This document shows, piece after piece, positions 11,901 through 25,200 of a stretch of 64,000 bases of DNA. The notes under the pieces were generated by a model. It saw nothing but the letters and a program-made list of their open reading frames with translations, ran no database searches and was not told where the DNA came from. The stretch comes from Kwoniella bestiolae CBS 10118. Lineage: Eukaryota; Basidiomycota; Tremellomycetes; Tremellales; Cryptococcaceae. The first letter of the stretch is position 1. Every line of letters begins with the position of its first letter. The stretch lies in assembly GCF_000512585.2 (NCBI RefSeq), contig NC_089242.1, positions 3,410,001-3,474,000 of the forward strand, read 5' to 3'. The translations under genes were made by a program, and so were the position numbers.

Positions 11901-13437
11901 ATCTTGACCGAACGATGTTGTTCATCAATGATCATCTGAAATTTCAACTCCGGTCAGCGCTCTCGTCTCTCGCCCGTATAAGATGTGAAGGTCCTCACCG
12001 AGAAGCTGGCCAGCCCATAAGCCCTCAAACCGAGATTCTTGACTTTCGCAAAGACCTTTTGCAGATCCCCCGGGCCTATCTGACCTCTGGTAATTTCCAA
12101 TTGAAGAAGGGCGGTCTGTCCCTCCAAAGCTGTAACTCCGGCTATATGACCTGCTCGAAGCGCGAACGACTGAGTAGCCAGCTCGTGCCATTTCTCAGTA
12201 TCCTTGGGAGACGTATGGACCACTTGATCTTGCAGTTTCAGCAGTTTGATGGTGGGCCCGAGCATTTTCGTCGTCACTGCGTCCAACATGATGTGATTCA
12301 ATGTCTGTGGGAACACGAGGAATATAGCTGCGATGGCGATGGCGATGAAAGTTGCTGCGGGGATGAGGAGTTGTTTCTAGGTGGACAGTCAGCGTTCAAC
12401 CACCATACACGAACGCTGGGGCGACTTACTGCCAATGTATACTCGGGGATGGGAAACAATGGACCGAAAGAACACATCACTAGGAATGAGAAAGGTGAGT
12501 GACGAGCTAAGTTTGCGATAGGTGACATATCAGAGTATACTCACAATCCATGATTATAGTACCGAATATGCAACCCAGCGTCCTATACAAACCTTGTCAG
12601 ATTATGCTCGAGGTCAAAGACAACTCACAATCTAGGCCTGGTAGCCCTGACGAAACCCAAAAAGTAACATCCGATAAAGAGAAAAATACCATACACAGCG
12701 GACGATGCAGGATCAAGGAAAGCTCCACGGAAGATAGACGCTTGATCTGAGACCATGTTCAGAAAATTAGCAGAAAGTCAGATATGCCATCGCAATCCCT
12801 GTTGGATACTCACATTGAGCCTCGATGTTAGCGGTCGTGTCGTACCTGCATCACTGTCAGCTACATCCCTAACCTATCCAACACAGTGAGAGAGCATATC
12901 ACTCACCCAGATTGCTCCCTCTGTACCTGCTGTTTGTACAACACTTGATCCCTCGCTCTCAGCGCAGAAGCCATGGCGGCGACCCCCCATGCCCAACCGA
13001 AACATAATCCAACAATCAACGTGAGAAGGGCGAAGAGGTATATGCTCAAAGCCATATAGGGAGGTAACATCTGACTCATCAGAGCTCCGAAGAAAGCGGC
13101 TTGTCCAAGCTTGTTTAACGCTACACAATAGCACAAGTCAGCCCTCATGATGCTGGTTTAAAGGAAAGATCAACGTACAGTTCTGAGCAAGCATCACTAC
13201 CATCGTTCCGAATGTGGTAATCATACATCTGATAAAGTTCTTCCACTGTCTCCTATCCGTCAAAGAGGGGGTGAACCATGCTGGTATGTGGAGCGTCTTC
13301 TCTAATTTGGTGATGAAGGTAGATTGAGCTGGTTTGGGATCTGATGAAGAGGTCATGTTGGTACTGGTGTTTGTGTTTGCTGTTTGACCGTTGGGGTTGG
13401 GGACGGTCGTATCGCTCGTTGCTGTGCTTTGTGACAT
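8984..13437 (-). CDS. ArAE/FUSC-family membrane transporter (BRE4-like)
   Basis: A many-exon gene starting MSQSTATSDTTV and ending GELGLGARV. The first third carries hydrophobic helices typical of the fungal 6-TM N-terminal domain of this family (FIRCMITTFGTMVVMLAQN, MALSIYLFALLTLIVGLCFG, GIFLFIGCYFLGFVRATRPR). A long soluble helical region follows, with a charged linker rich in Glu/Lys near 11200-11330. A second hydrophobic set comes next (FALKYALVSVALWIPAVCP, LVIIGFVAAFIIMLFPRPVS), and the C-terminal cytoplasmic domain ends it. This two-bundle plan matches the Pfam ArAE_2_N / FUSC / ArAE_2 arrangement, where yeast BRE4 relatives affect sensitivity to brefeldin A. I estimate about 1,080 residues. 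Substrate and membrane are not shown by the sequence; plasma membrane or ER are both possible. Confidence 0.85.
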
Positions 13438-14008
13438 TATGGCTCTGACTTTAATCTGATCACTTGAATTGAGGTATATGAGAGATCCGGTAGATTATTA
13501 TATGGTCCTGGTCTATCGTGTGTGCGTAGGTCAATTCTGACAGCGACCGGCTGGTGAGGTCTGGTGATGATGTCACCCAATCTGCCAAAGGATGTCCTGT
13601 AAGGTCGGGAACGCAGTTGACGTTGAGCAAAGACTGTATTCTTGTCTAGTGTCTAGCCTCCGTAGTTCAACAGAGGCGGTCTGGTAAATCTGAGGAAGAA
13701 GTGCAGTTCTCTATATCACCATCACCAATTGTGGAATGTAGATCCCAGTCTCTGATGACCCGGAGTGGATCTCATTCCCAGAAAAACAAAACAACTGTGC
13801 CTGTTGAGGTTGATGAGGGCGGGCCAAGCATGTGATCGGCGGCCGCCGACTTTGACTTTTCAGAGCCAAAAAAACAAACCAAGAAGACCCTGAATACGTA
13901 ATCAGGTGTTTGTTTAGTGATGGCCTGCCCTCGACCTCGCTTCCAACGGTGATGAGAGCGGCATAAACGATGATGAGCAGCTACTACCAAGTAAGTAGTA
14001 GCAACAAA
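13438..14008. other. Intergenic, upstream of transporter gene
   Basis: Promoter side of the minus-strand transporter gene, ending at the 3' end of the 5S copy. No gene or recognisable motif was found. Confidence 0.5.
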
Positions 14009-14126
14009 AACTACAGCACCCGGGATTCCCAAGTGGTCCCCCACCTTGGTACTAACCGAGCGATACCCAGCTTAGTTACGGGGAGCTGACGGGACCCGAC
14101 GTTTTATAGGTTCTATGGCCGTAGAT
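14009..14126 (-). rRNA. 5S rRNA gene, dispersed copy
   Basis: On the minus strand the 118 nt run from ATCTACGGCC to GGGTGCTGTAGTT. The conserved 5S blocks GGTCCCGTC, TCGCTCGGTTAGTACCA and GGGGGACCACTTGGGAAT are present. The terminal helix strands ATCTACGGC and GCTGTAGTT pair apart from a U-U and a wobble. Five T follow the 3' end, a good Pol III terminator. The loop-proximal part of helix III (TCCCC against CTGGG) does not pair well, so it may be a variant rather than the main cellular 5S. Confidence 0.87.
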
Positions 14127-15314
14127 GAAAATCGGACCGAGAACTGGTGTCATGTCATGTACTCGTACCTTTTGTCAGTCTCGATGAGTGATATGTGGTA
14201 GACATTTGGCATGCATTCGTCTGGCGCTGATACGGCGGAAGATATGTCCTGGTACTGAGCCTCCCTCACTGAGCTGTGTCTGTTATGTATGAAGGTTGTG
14301 AATTTCGTTGAGGAGACGGCAGACGCAAACGCGCTTGTTCAGGACAATGAAACAAGAGGATTTTTGTGTCAAGTGCTTCTTTCCCATCGCTACTTCGTGA
14401 GATGCACCCGTCCACCTTGATCGACTGACATGATCACCTCTGAGTGTAGTATCGCTATCACTATCTTCCGAAGACGTGTGTATGCCAATTATGAGACGTG
14501 CCTATTTTGAAACATCGATATGGTGTTGCTCATTGACATATGATAGGGGAACCGAACAAGCGGGATGAAGATAACAGAGAGAAAGTAACAACATTGGCAT
14601 GATTATGACAACAAGGAATACGAAAGTGTATGATATGATCTCATCTCACTTCAGCATGGAAGCACTCTGATCTGCATAAAATGAGAGTGAGGGTAGTGAT
14701 CGTTGATGACGAGAGAGAGAATCAGAGAAAGCCATGAAAATAGAAAAACTGGAAAAGCACACGCGAATGAGATGAAGCTCTGTGACGCGCCCAATGCTCA
14801 ATGCTCCCCTTAGTCGTACATTTGAATCATTGAATCATCTTTCTGTCTCTCTCTCTCTCTCTTATACATATTACTCATCCTTATACATCGTATCATTCAT
14901 AGTATAACTCGTATCTGTTCCTTGTGGATTCGACCCTATCAACTTGATTCAGCAGTGCAACAACAGCTGTTGATATAACCGAGTGAGCTAGTCGTTTCTA
15001 TGGATCCTTCTTTTTCTGTTCCTTGCACTACCTCCCACCTGTTGCCAAGTGACCAACCACAAAAGATTTCAATGTTCAACGAGTACTAGACGCTGATGGC
15101 GATGTCATTTGCAGACAGACTTTGGGATACAAGTGAAATGTTTGAAGACAAATGATCATGACCAGATAATACCCCACTCAACAGCAAGGCCACGGTTCGC
15201 TTCATTCGACATCACCTGTGAATCTTCTTCTCGCCAACACCGTTCGATTCGTCAGATACACGTAACGAACATATAACATAGCATATCACATATACCGAGA
15301 CAGATATATCCAAA
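14127..15314. other. Intergenic and leader upstream of RasGEF gene
   Basis: About 1.2 kb with no coding signal. A CT-rich tract (TCTCTCTCTCTCTC near 14844-14858) followed by TATACATATTAC suggests the promoter core of the RasGEF gene, with a long leader after it. This is inferred from composition only. Confidence 0.45.
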
Positions 15315-18300
15315 ATGATACAGCATAAAAGTATACCTTCGTCATCTTCCTATCATTCAACTTCCGAGGCAGGCCCATCAACCCAACAAGTTCAATCACC
15401 ACCCACTCCTATATCACCCACCAACCCCACTCGACTCCCCACTCATGTTCAAGCCATTCACGACTTCGACCCTTCCCTACTCGCTTCCACTTCGGCGTCT
15501 AACATGAACATGTACCTCAGCTTCAAAGCTGGGGAGATCATCAGGGTACACGTCAGAGATGCTACTGGCTGGTGGGATGGGGAGATCAGTGGGACAGCTA
15601 GATGGGCGAATGAAAGTGAAGAGAACACAGTCAAAGGGTTAAGAAGAGGTTGGTTCCCTAGCAATTATGTTAGAGAGATGGGATGGGACGGAGTGAGTGA
15701 CATTTCACCTTCTCTCGAATGGTTGTGGGCCCATTTGACCGTTTATATATACAGTCATTCCATCGACGTGACGAATCATCAGCGACCAGCAACGCATCAG
15801 TGACCAGCCCCACAGCAAGGCATAGAGATAGCTCTCATGCGCATTCTCACTCGCATTCATCACATACACGACATGCCTCAGCTACCTCGCATCATTCTCG
15901 AGCATCTACGTCAACGTCAGTATCACAAAGCACTCCTTCTCCTGCTACATCTCACGACCCTACAAATCTCGACCCCGCTTTCCAGACCCTCATGCACCCA
16001 ATCGTCCAATCTCTTTCTCTACTCGAATCTGCCATTCACTCGAACCGCAAACCGCATATACAACCTGCGACAGCTTGTGTCATCTCTTCCATTCGAGCAG
16101 CACTCATGCAGACCGATTGCCTCAGCAAAGAGTCAACTACACTGGTCTCATGGCCAGTCCTCGCTCGGGAGAGAAAGATCGTTCTCATGGAACTCTCCAA
16201 ATTAGTAGGTTGTGCTAAGACCGCTGGTAGCTTGGAGGGGGCCGAAGATCAAGATAATTCTAAAGAGCTGGAAGCTCTGGCCAAGGCAGCAAGAGGGGTG
16301 TTCGCGTCAGTCAAGCGATTCTTGCACTTAGCGAATGAGTACGGAGTTACAGTGACGCTTGTGGAGAATCCTCAAGAAGAGACTGTCGGGAGTCCTGCGA
16401 TCGCCAAGGATTCAGCTTCCACTGCCTCCTCTCACACTTCCACCGGCTCGACGGATGACACAGCGCAATCGACTATCGGTAAAAACCGAGTGAGCACACC
16501 CTCAAACGGTAACACTCGACTTCAAGAGACGTTCCGCCTCAGAGCAGCAAGTATCGGCGATCTTCGTGCAGCCAGAAGAAGAGCAGCCAGTCCTCCCCCG
16601 CCATTACCCACGGCGTCTATCGTTTCATCAAAATCTCAGACAGGTCGCGAGAGATCGCCTTCGCTCATGCGCACCCCCATGTCAGCGACATTCTCTCAAG
16701 GATCCGGTCGATCATCCCCCATCACGTCCAGATCGTTCCACGATCGACGAGTTCAGGGAAGTATGGACAGTACTTTCAGTCAAGCGACCGCCGCCTCTTC
16801 CGAAGATGGTCACATGCCTTGGGAAGACACGACACCGGTTCCAACACCGCAAGCGACAGTTGTCAATCGTCAACTCGGCTCTGTGGCTGACGTTCATGAG
16901 GCCATAGGTCATGCTGAAGACGCCCTCTTATCGATCATTGCCGCCTTCATTGGACACATACATTCTCACAATATCAGCTCGCATCCATCTTCTCATGCTC
17001 ACCTGATAGAAATGACTAGAGAAACAATAGATAGTGTGAGGGAACTCCTCACGATCGTAGAAGCTGTTGGAAGGAATGTAGGGGTAAGACACAAGCGCCC
17101 GCGAGAGATAGAAGCACTTCGTATTGCCAAGGATCAACTATACGAGGTGGCATCGAAATTGGTGGAAAGCGCTGAGATAGTTGCCAATGCGCCTTTTTCG
17201 GAATTTGGTGAAGACAGTTACGACACTGAAAAGGCTCGTCTGCTCCAATCTGCAACTGGCACTTTACGATCGGGCAAAGAGTGTGTTAGGTTGGTGAAGC
17301 TGTGCTTACCTGAAGATGAGAATGTGCACTTGCACGCTACTCCACGACAAGGCGATATACACGGTCGACAATCAACTCCTCGCCCTTCACATACCCATGA
17401 AGCTCCTCTAGTCATGCGGGAGAAACCGGTCGGAGCGAGAGGTGTACATACTTTGTCCGGCTTACACAGGAAGGCCACCAGTCTCAGCACACTACAAAAG
17501 CGTTATCTACAAGATGGGTCGATAGCGCAAGCTCCCATGGAGGAAGCAGAGGAGGAGGACACGGAGGAAGAAGAAGATCAGGAAGTGGTCCAAGATTTCA
17601 GCAAGGATGAAGATTTGACGATGCGTCCTGGCATGCAGCCGACTCTTGGTGCTCCGGTCAGCTTGCCCGTGAGTGATCTCAAATTGTCGCTAACGAGTTC
17701 CATGCTCACGTCCTCATCAGACTCGACCATCCTTGCAACAGCATCACACCACACCTGGGCTCATATCGACGATACGTCGACCTTCAGATGATCTGCTCAG
17801 AGCGCTTAATGAAGCGAACAGCTCTGGTCCTCGTAGTCGATCTTCAAGTCTCACTTCTCCTGCTCCACCAAGGATTAAACATCGATCGCCATCTCGATCA
17901 GCAGATCTCGACAAATTCACTGCGGATTACGACATTCCTCTGGAACCTCAAAGACGTGCTTCGAAAGGTACTCTATCCGCCTCCTCCAGGCTATCAACTT
18001 ACACCTCTGCCAGCTCGCAAGTCTCCATCACTTCCACTGCACCTACCTCCATTCGATCCTCCGACGTAAGCGAATTCAACACCATTCTTCCGCAAACTCC
18101 GCCAGCTCACGACGTGCCGACTTTCGGTACTCTCAAAGTTGAAATTCCCACTACCACTCACGACTTGTCTCATGCAACGGACAAACTCGCTCTCGAAGAT
18201 GAGCCTCCCATAAAGAACCAATTGCACCTCCGCCCCGCTGCTCCTGTCCGAAGTGCCACTGCTCCTGCACCATCCGCCAACGCCGATGTCCGTTTCTGGG

Positions 18301-20070
18301 TTGTAGCTCATGACTACGACCCTCGCGAGATTGCTTTCAACTCGGATGGTGCTATCGTTGGAGCCTCTTTGGCCGTTCTAGTGGAGAAGATGACACCTCA
18401 TGATGGGCCTGTCGATCCAACATTCAACGCTACTTTCTTCTACACTTTCCGATTATTCACCACACCCACTCAACTTCTTGAGGCTATCATGATTCGGTAT
18501 GACCTGCAACCTCCCGCTGCCATGGTCTTTGGGGAGAAGGAAAGGGCAATGTGGATTGAGAGGAAAGTGGTCCCCGTCAGGTTGAGGATCTACAATTTCC
18601 TCAAATCATGGCTTGACCAACATTGGAGGGAAGAAACCGACGATGTTATACTAGATACTCTACAAGTCTTCGCCAAGGACGTCGTATCCGTCACCTTACC
18701 AGCGATGGGTCCCAGATTAGTTGATGCTGTCCGACGAAAGTTGGCTGGACCGATGTCAGCTGTGTCGGATCGATCATCCCTCAATAGACCGGTTTCAATG
18801 GATAGAATGAGAAGTACCAGTCAATCGGGATTGCTACATCCCCCTACTATCTCAGGTGGTCTCCCTCCAACTCCAGTCATATCTAAGAACCTACATTCGT
18901 TCCTTCAGAAAGCAAGTGCAGCGGGAGGTAACGTTAACATCACGGAGTTCGATACCCTTGAACTGGCTCGGCAATTCACCATAATGGAGAGTAAGATGTT
19001 CTGTGCGGTGGTTCCTGAAGATCTGCTTCAGACGGGTAAAAAGACGATACCGGAGTTGAAAGCGCTCAGCACGCTGTCTAATCAGATAACTGGCTGGGTG
19101 GCGGATAGTATCCTGAATGAAACGGATGCTAAGAAGCGGGCGAGTCTGGTCAAATTCTTCATCAAGCTGGCTGATGTGAGTACCTCTACGAGTCGCACCG
19201 TGAATCAAGCGTAGACTAATGATTTACCTCTCGCAGAAATGCCTGATGATGAACAACTTTTCGACTATGTTTGCGGTGCTGGCGGGGTTGAACAGCAGTA
19301 CGATCATGAGACTGAAGAAGACTTGGGATGTGAGTTGAGAAATCCATGGGACCGTTACACTAGCTAATCCGTCGTTAGGCTCTTCCGACCAAATACAAGG
19401 TCACCATCGAACGACTCCGAGGTGTGATTGAACATACCAAAGTGAGTCTCCGTCGGCTTATCGTCAAGTGATTCGGAGCTGACTCGGACTCGCTATGATA
19501 GAATCATGCCGCCTATCGAGCGAGACTGCGAGAAGCGTCCACACCATGTCTTCCTTTCCTCGGCCTGATCCTGACTGAGTGAGTCGCCTTGAACACTTGA
19601 TTTGTATTCATAAGCTGATACTAGGAAACCAAACCAGTATCACATTCACATCCGACGGTAACCCAAGTACACGTCCTTCGGTACTCGAACCTGAAATCAT
19701 GCTTATCAACCAAGACAAATACAATAAGCTAGGAAGGATCGCAATGGATTTCAAACGATATCAAGAGGTAAGCAAGATCATCCCGCTGGATGGAACACGA
19801 TTACTTACCAGATGGGTGGCATAGCCATTCAACTTCCACGAGCTTGAAGCGGTTCAGACGTTCTTGCGGCGCGTGTTGACTGAAAGAGGGAGTGGTTCAG
19901 TCGATGCTTTGTATAGGAAATCACGTGTGTACACCACCCAGCCGTATAGAATCGATCATTTGCTGTTGCTGACTGCTCGATTAACCATAGTGATGCTCGA
20001 ACCTCGACAAGGATCCGAAAAACTGAGCTCGAATGTAGAAAGACCGAATTGGCTGAGCGGGAAAGTATAG
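15315..20070 (+). CDS. CDC25: SH3-RasGEF guanine nucleotide exchange factor, Cdc25 type
   Basis: Nine exons (15315-15692, 15755-17668, 17721-19175, 19237-19329, 19379-19441, 19502-19578, 19638-19767, 19825-19924, 19991-20070) join in one frame to 1429 aa. An SH3 domain at about residues 44-120 shows AIHDFD, GWWDGE and GWFPSNYV. A His/Ser-rich segment and a helical region follow in exon 2, including an acidic run (EEAEEEDTEEEEDQEV). RasGEF_N is at about 950-1110 (VRFWVVAHDYDPREIAFNSD) and the catalytic RasGEF domain at about 1170-1410 (LELARQFTIMESKMFCAV, FAVLAGLNSSTIMRLKKTW, PFLGLILTDITFTSDGNPS). It should load GTP on Ras at the membrane, upstream of cAMP/PKA as in other fungi. The gene converges on the RTA1-like gene. 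Confidence 0.95.
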
Positions 20071-20405
20071 GATGCCATCTTGTAGTGTACCATTGTTGGG
20101 ATAAATGTATAATGCCCACTGAGGATGCAATCTATGATTTGCAAGGTTCAGGTCAGATAGAATTGCATAGACGGTTTGCAGCTGCTCATATACATATATA
20201 TATATATGTACAGATGCATATCTGGGATTCTACTGATTTGAATTCAATTCTTCACATTTATCTCATCATACCTACCCAACTGTTCAATAACTTATTTCTT
20301 ACTAGTTCATTGTCATCATTCTAATCATTATTTATGTACAAAGTCAAGTCTTCATTATCGACATAATATACTAAATCACAAGAGGACGTTCCGAGACTCC
20401 TTAAT
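20071..20405. other. Convergent 3' intergenic region
   Basis: It separates the stop codons of the RasGEF and RTA1-like genes. It is AT-rich with an alternating TA tract (ATATACATATATATATAT near 20189-20208). No gene is seen. Confidence 0.5.
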
Positions 20406-21879
20406 CTACTTGTTCGCGATATTGACCAAAGGCATAGCTTGTCCCGTCTCCGATGCGGGTACGGATCGAAATACCGTACCATGCCTGATGTATCTGCCCG
20501 GCCAAAAGATCATGAGGGAGGTTATGCCCAGCCAGAGCGGGAGGGTATCGAGTAAGAGAAAGTATGGTTCGTGGGTTGACAGGTATCCCCCGAAACTGTT
20601 CGACACCGTATTAGACTTTCTTGGCTAGGGAAAATATGCATCTGGTATAAATGCGCGATACAGTACTCACCCTTCACCCAATTCGACGGTACGGAGTACA
20701 CTCCTGATCAAATAACAGATACAGGTGAATCCCAAGACCCAGTATACCACTTTCCACCCGTGCGACCTCCAGAGATATGGATCATTGCGTTTACTGTTGC
20801 AGGTTATGAGATCAGGAGGTGGTTTATAACAGCGAGGTGGTGAGAATCAAACCGGATCCACTCACACTCTGTACCCGAAGAGACCCCAGAGACAAGTGAA
20901 CAAAGCAAAACTGACCAATTGCAATGCCAGTCCAACCAAGAACAGCTTCGCACCAGCTTTGGCACTTGTCGAACCGCCTTTGGCAGCCATCCCCGCTCCT
21001 ATACCTTGGATGAGGAAAGTGACCACTGCAATGCATCAATCAACGATGTCTTATGTCATTTTGAACCTCTCCGTTGAGTGAGGTTCATTGTGAATCAAGC
21101 ATCAACTCACCATCCGAGAGGACAAACACTCTGGATACCAGAGCAGGTCGGAGAGGTTTGAGATGCTTCGCGGCGTCCAGGTAGGCGACCAGTCTGCCCA
21201 AGAGCACATAATCCGCTGCGAGGAATAAACAAGGCTGTTGGGTGATTTGATTGGTTGGTGGTGGGTGATGGGGATGGGTGGTTGCACAGATTAGTCACCT
21301 CGTGTCCTGATGGTGAATGCGATGGGACCTATCGACCCACACTGAGAACGACCAAGGTATTCATACCGATGAAAGCGCCGAGCTGTTGAGGGTGTACTCT
21401 GAAATAGAGTCTTAATCCTAGACCGACAGCTTCCGCGTACGCTCCGATCGTTAGGACGAGCATCCACATACATCGATGGCGGAAGTGTTCTGATATCATT
21501 ACAAGGCGATCAGTCAGTCCACTGTATAGATACATCGTCCAGTGCAAGCAAAGGAGTACAAGCCAATCGGAATCGTTGAACTCACGGAACGTCAGTCCGA
21601 TAGCGGTAATGGAATACAAGACGGTAGCGAAGACATTGACACCCCGATGAGGAATGTACTTCAAGGGATTGCAGAGATCATGGGCTGGGTCCGCCTACCG
21701 ATAGCAAATATGATAAATTAGAAACATCATTCGGATCAAAGCTAATCATATACCCAGCTGGAGGAGCAGACATCACTCACAAAGGGGTCTTCTGCGCAGA
21801 TACGTTGTTTGGCTGACACTTGCGAGAGCAAGGATAAGGCCAAGAGCGAGTAAGCGTAGATGTTGATGCTGTTCTTCAT
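20406..21879 (-). CDS. RTA1-family seven-TM membrane protein
   Basis: The start MKNSINIYAYSLLALSLLSQ gives a clear signal peptide ending near VSA. A short extracellular part with Cys (RICAEDPFVSDVC) follows, then successive hydrophobic helices. Family-type segments include YIPHRGVNVFATVLYSITAI, HRCMWMLVLTIGAYAEAVGL, RVHPQQLGAFIGMNTLVVLS, VFVLSDVVTFLIQGIGAGMA, LVGLALQLVSFALFTCLWGL and LLLDTLPLWLGITSLMIFWP. This matches fungal RTA1/RTM1/RSB1 proteins, linked to lipid (long-chain base) translocation and resistance to toxic amphiphiles. At least seven exons are implied. The C-terminus ends AMPLVNIANK. The exact substrate cannot be read from the sequence. Confidence 0.88.
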
Positions 21880-22272
21880 GATTGATCGATCTATCTCAAA
21901 CACGAAGAAGGGATGAAGAGATATTATAAGTTGTAGTTGTCCTTCGAGCACTGGCTGGGATAAGGGTGCACCGTGTGTTGTGTGCCGAGTTCACTCGACT
22001 CAATCGTAAACAACGACGGTCATCGTTCAACATGCCCGCACGCCCATGCAAGTCAGATCCCTCTCACCAAGATGAAACAAGACAACCAACAGATCAAGTT
22101 ACTGTATAGATACGGATTAATGGATCGCTATCTATCGTTTGACTAAGAAATACAATCATTGCATCGTTGAGAAATATATACAACATCATGATGGTAGGCA
22201 TGCTGTGCCACTCCAATCTTGCTGTCCTGTCCCAGCATTTCGAGCATTTTACCTGTATTTGCTACTGTAGCA
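21880..22272. other. Intergenic between RTA1-like and FAB1-like genes
   Basis: Promoter side of the RTA1-like gene and 3' flank of the lipid kinase gene. No gene or named motif is seen. Confidence 0.5.
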
Positions 22273-25200
22273 CTACAGCACCGACGGCACACCGACTGTT
22301 CTCTTCAAACCACTTCTTCTAGAAGGTTTCGACCATTTATCGGGGCAAGCCTAGCAATGTACCCTAACGTCAACATCCATTTTGTTAACCAGTCATGGAT
22401 GCACTCACGATAAAGTAATTTTTGAGAGCATGCTCAAATCTATCGCGATACTGATCAGGGGGAATCTACAGTATTCCCGGTCACTAATCAGCTCAAATCA
22501 TAGAAACACCCAAGTTACACCACTACTCACAATAGTCACCTCGCCACCTCTGTTCAGCGCCTGTTTACCCCTACTCTCAATGTTCTTGAACAAATTATAA
22601 CTCCCTATAGCATCTACCAAACCAACCACCAATTCATGTTTCCCCTCGTCCACTCCGATCAGAAGCGAGTAATCCATAATCGATTGAGAGGAAAGGAATT
22701 TGGTATCTAGTGATATAGCTTCTTGGAGGATACGTTTGGCATGCGGTTGAAGTAGGACTAAACCCCTTTGCAGACCTTCTAGCCATTCTCCATCGAATAG
22801 CGTCATCTCAGGTTTAATCTCGACTTTGGTATCACCTTCAACAGTTTTGAACTTGTGTACTTTCCTACCTTCTATCCCTTTTAGATCATACGTTCGCGAG
22901 ATAGTCTGTTTGTAGAATAGGTTTTCCATGACCAATAGATCCATTTGACGCTTAGTACCGGTTTTGAGATCATTGATTTTCACTGTTATCCTCATTAGAT
23001 CAGCTAAGAAGCGGTCAGGACAGTACTTCCACTCACCAGTATAAAAGCCGACGATCTTAGCCAAGGATGTAGCTTTATTATGCGTCCCGGCGAGATGCTC
23101 AAAATAATGAGGTGCAATGTCCAATAACGCATGGCTACATGACATTCCAGTCAAATCAGCTTTCGTATAAAAGGGTATGAACAACAAAGCTGGACTCACG
23201 TGTCACTGACATTCCACTTGCTCACCAGCTCCTTGACGATATACCTCTTATCGGTAGTCATGAAGAAAGCAGCTTTACTCTTTCCGCCCTGAGCATCCCA
23301 AGCGTTCGTACGACTCAAACTCTGAATCAAGCTTCTATCAATGGCGCATCGTCTTCGCAAAGAATCGAAAGCCGTAGCGTAGTATACCGTACATCCAAGC
23401 TTCAAGCGGTCTCCCAGTGTATAGGAGAATTGTATATGAGGTCTGTCGTCAATCGATGATAGGGAGTTATCTGCTGTCGCCATCATTCCCAACGGACCAA
23501 TGAGAGAAGAGAGAGACCTATCGGTGCCTCTCACTCGGATGGATCCGATCGATTCGCCAACATCGCTTCCGATTTTGAGGAGCTGATTGAAAGAATTACT
23601 GAATGTCGAAGTCATAGAACCCCAACCTTCCTTTTGTGTGCTTCCAGGAGTCTGGGCCGAGCTCGAGGTGGCCAGACGCGAGGACGTAGGTGTTGAAGGA
23701 GTGATAGATGTGCTAGAAACGCTTCTAGAAGAAGTAGGTCGGAAGGCAGATGGAGGAGCTGCTCTTTCTGAATCACTTGTAAATCTGCGCATCCCTCTCG
23801 GAGACGATCGCACGCGAGGCATCGCATCTGTATCCGACTCTGACGCTGCTAGAGTTTTCGCCAGACCTGATGGGGAGCTTAACGTCAAAGTTGGGTCTTG
23901 GGCAGTAGCTTTGCTGATTGTCTTGGCAAGATCCCCGAGTCGATCAGAAGATTGACTTTTGCCTTCAACCTGTTCAAGAGAAAGTTCCAATGAGGGGGCA
24001 TTCGGGGCGAGTGATAGGCCTAGAAGGTGTTTCGGTGGCTGTGAAAGTTGTATTTCGGATTTCTTCTTGGTGATTGTACGTAAGCTTAGCAGATCTCTTG
24101 GAGTATCGCGTCGCTTGACCTCTACCGACCAAGCACCATCAATGGAACTTAGGTCTGTTTTACTTTTCTCAGCGATGGGCGCTTCGCTTTTCACAGTCGC
24201 CGAGGTCGAGAGGCCATCATCTGACGTTGCCGCCGTCGTTTTGGCGGTACTAGTAAGCTCGATGAAATAGTCCAGCGATCTGCGAGGATGTCAGCAAGCT
24301 GCCTATATTCACAGTCGAGATCACTTACGACAGGGTATAAGCAATGATCGATGCTGGCTCAACCAGCCTTACTAGAACTGCACTGCCAGGCAGAGCAAAA
24401 GATCCCTTCTCATCCGCGTAGTCTGGTACCGGTATCGTTGAATCATTGAAATCACTTTCTCCGACAGCATGCTTCTTCTGCCACTCAATGAGTTTCGAGT
24501 TGTTGGATTTGATGCTTTGTGCAAATTTTCTGCGAACGTTGTTGATCTGGCTGGACTGAGTTTCTGCGAGTGATTGTAGCAGTTCCACCTTGGACGTGCT
24601 AATTTCCGCCGTCAGGAGGTCCAATGAGGATGATTTCTGGTTAATCTCCTTGTTCGCGGTAGGTGATCCCTCCTGATCTGACTCGGCTTTGCTCAAGGCG
24701 TGATCTCGCTGAAATCACCGTCAGTCCCCCCCTCAGTTTGACAAATGAGTCGACTCACATGTATATCCAATCTTCGCTCCAAACCTTCGAAATACTGGTT
24801 TATCTCGTTCCTCAGACCCTCTACCTTTTCCTGAGCTATCTCCTTCCGAAGAATACCTGTCATAAATGTTGTGACAGGTTCCTTGCCACCTTTCCTCTTG
24901 GTGACATTGGGACCCACTTGCAACTTGGGTAATCGCGTATCAAGGATAGACACAGCTTCGACTTTTAGGGAAACGACAAGTCCAGAGGTTCGAAAGTAGT
25001 GTGAGGTGGACGAAGTGTGAGGGCAGGGGGTGGAAGGATGTAGTATATCTGTGTATATAAGGCTTTTGATGTGGAGAATTAGCGATCATCAACACTTTCA
25101 CACTCCGTCAGACTCACATTTCCAGAAGTTTACCCCAAGAGTGTGACCTGATTGGACATGGATATGATACGTCAGCCTATATTTCCTTCGGTTCAAATGG

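Noticed and set aside
15719..19214. Apparent separate genes of 690 and 493 codons
   Set aside because: They are exons 2 and 3 of the RasGEF gene. Donors and acceptors join them in phase to the SH3 exon and the catalytic exons.
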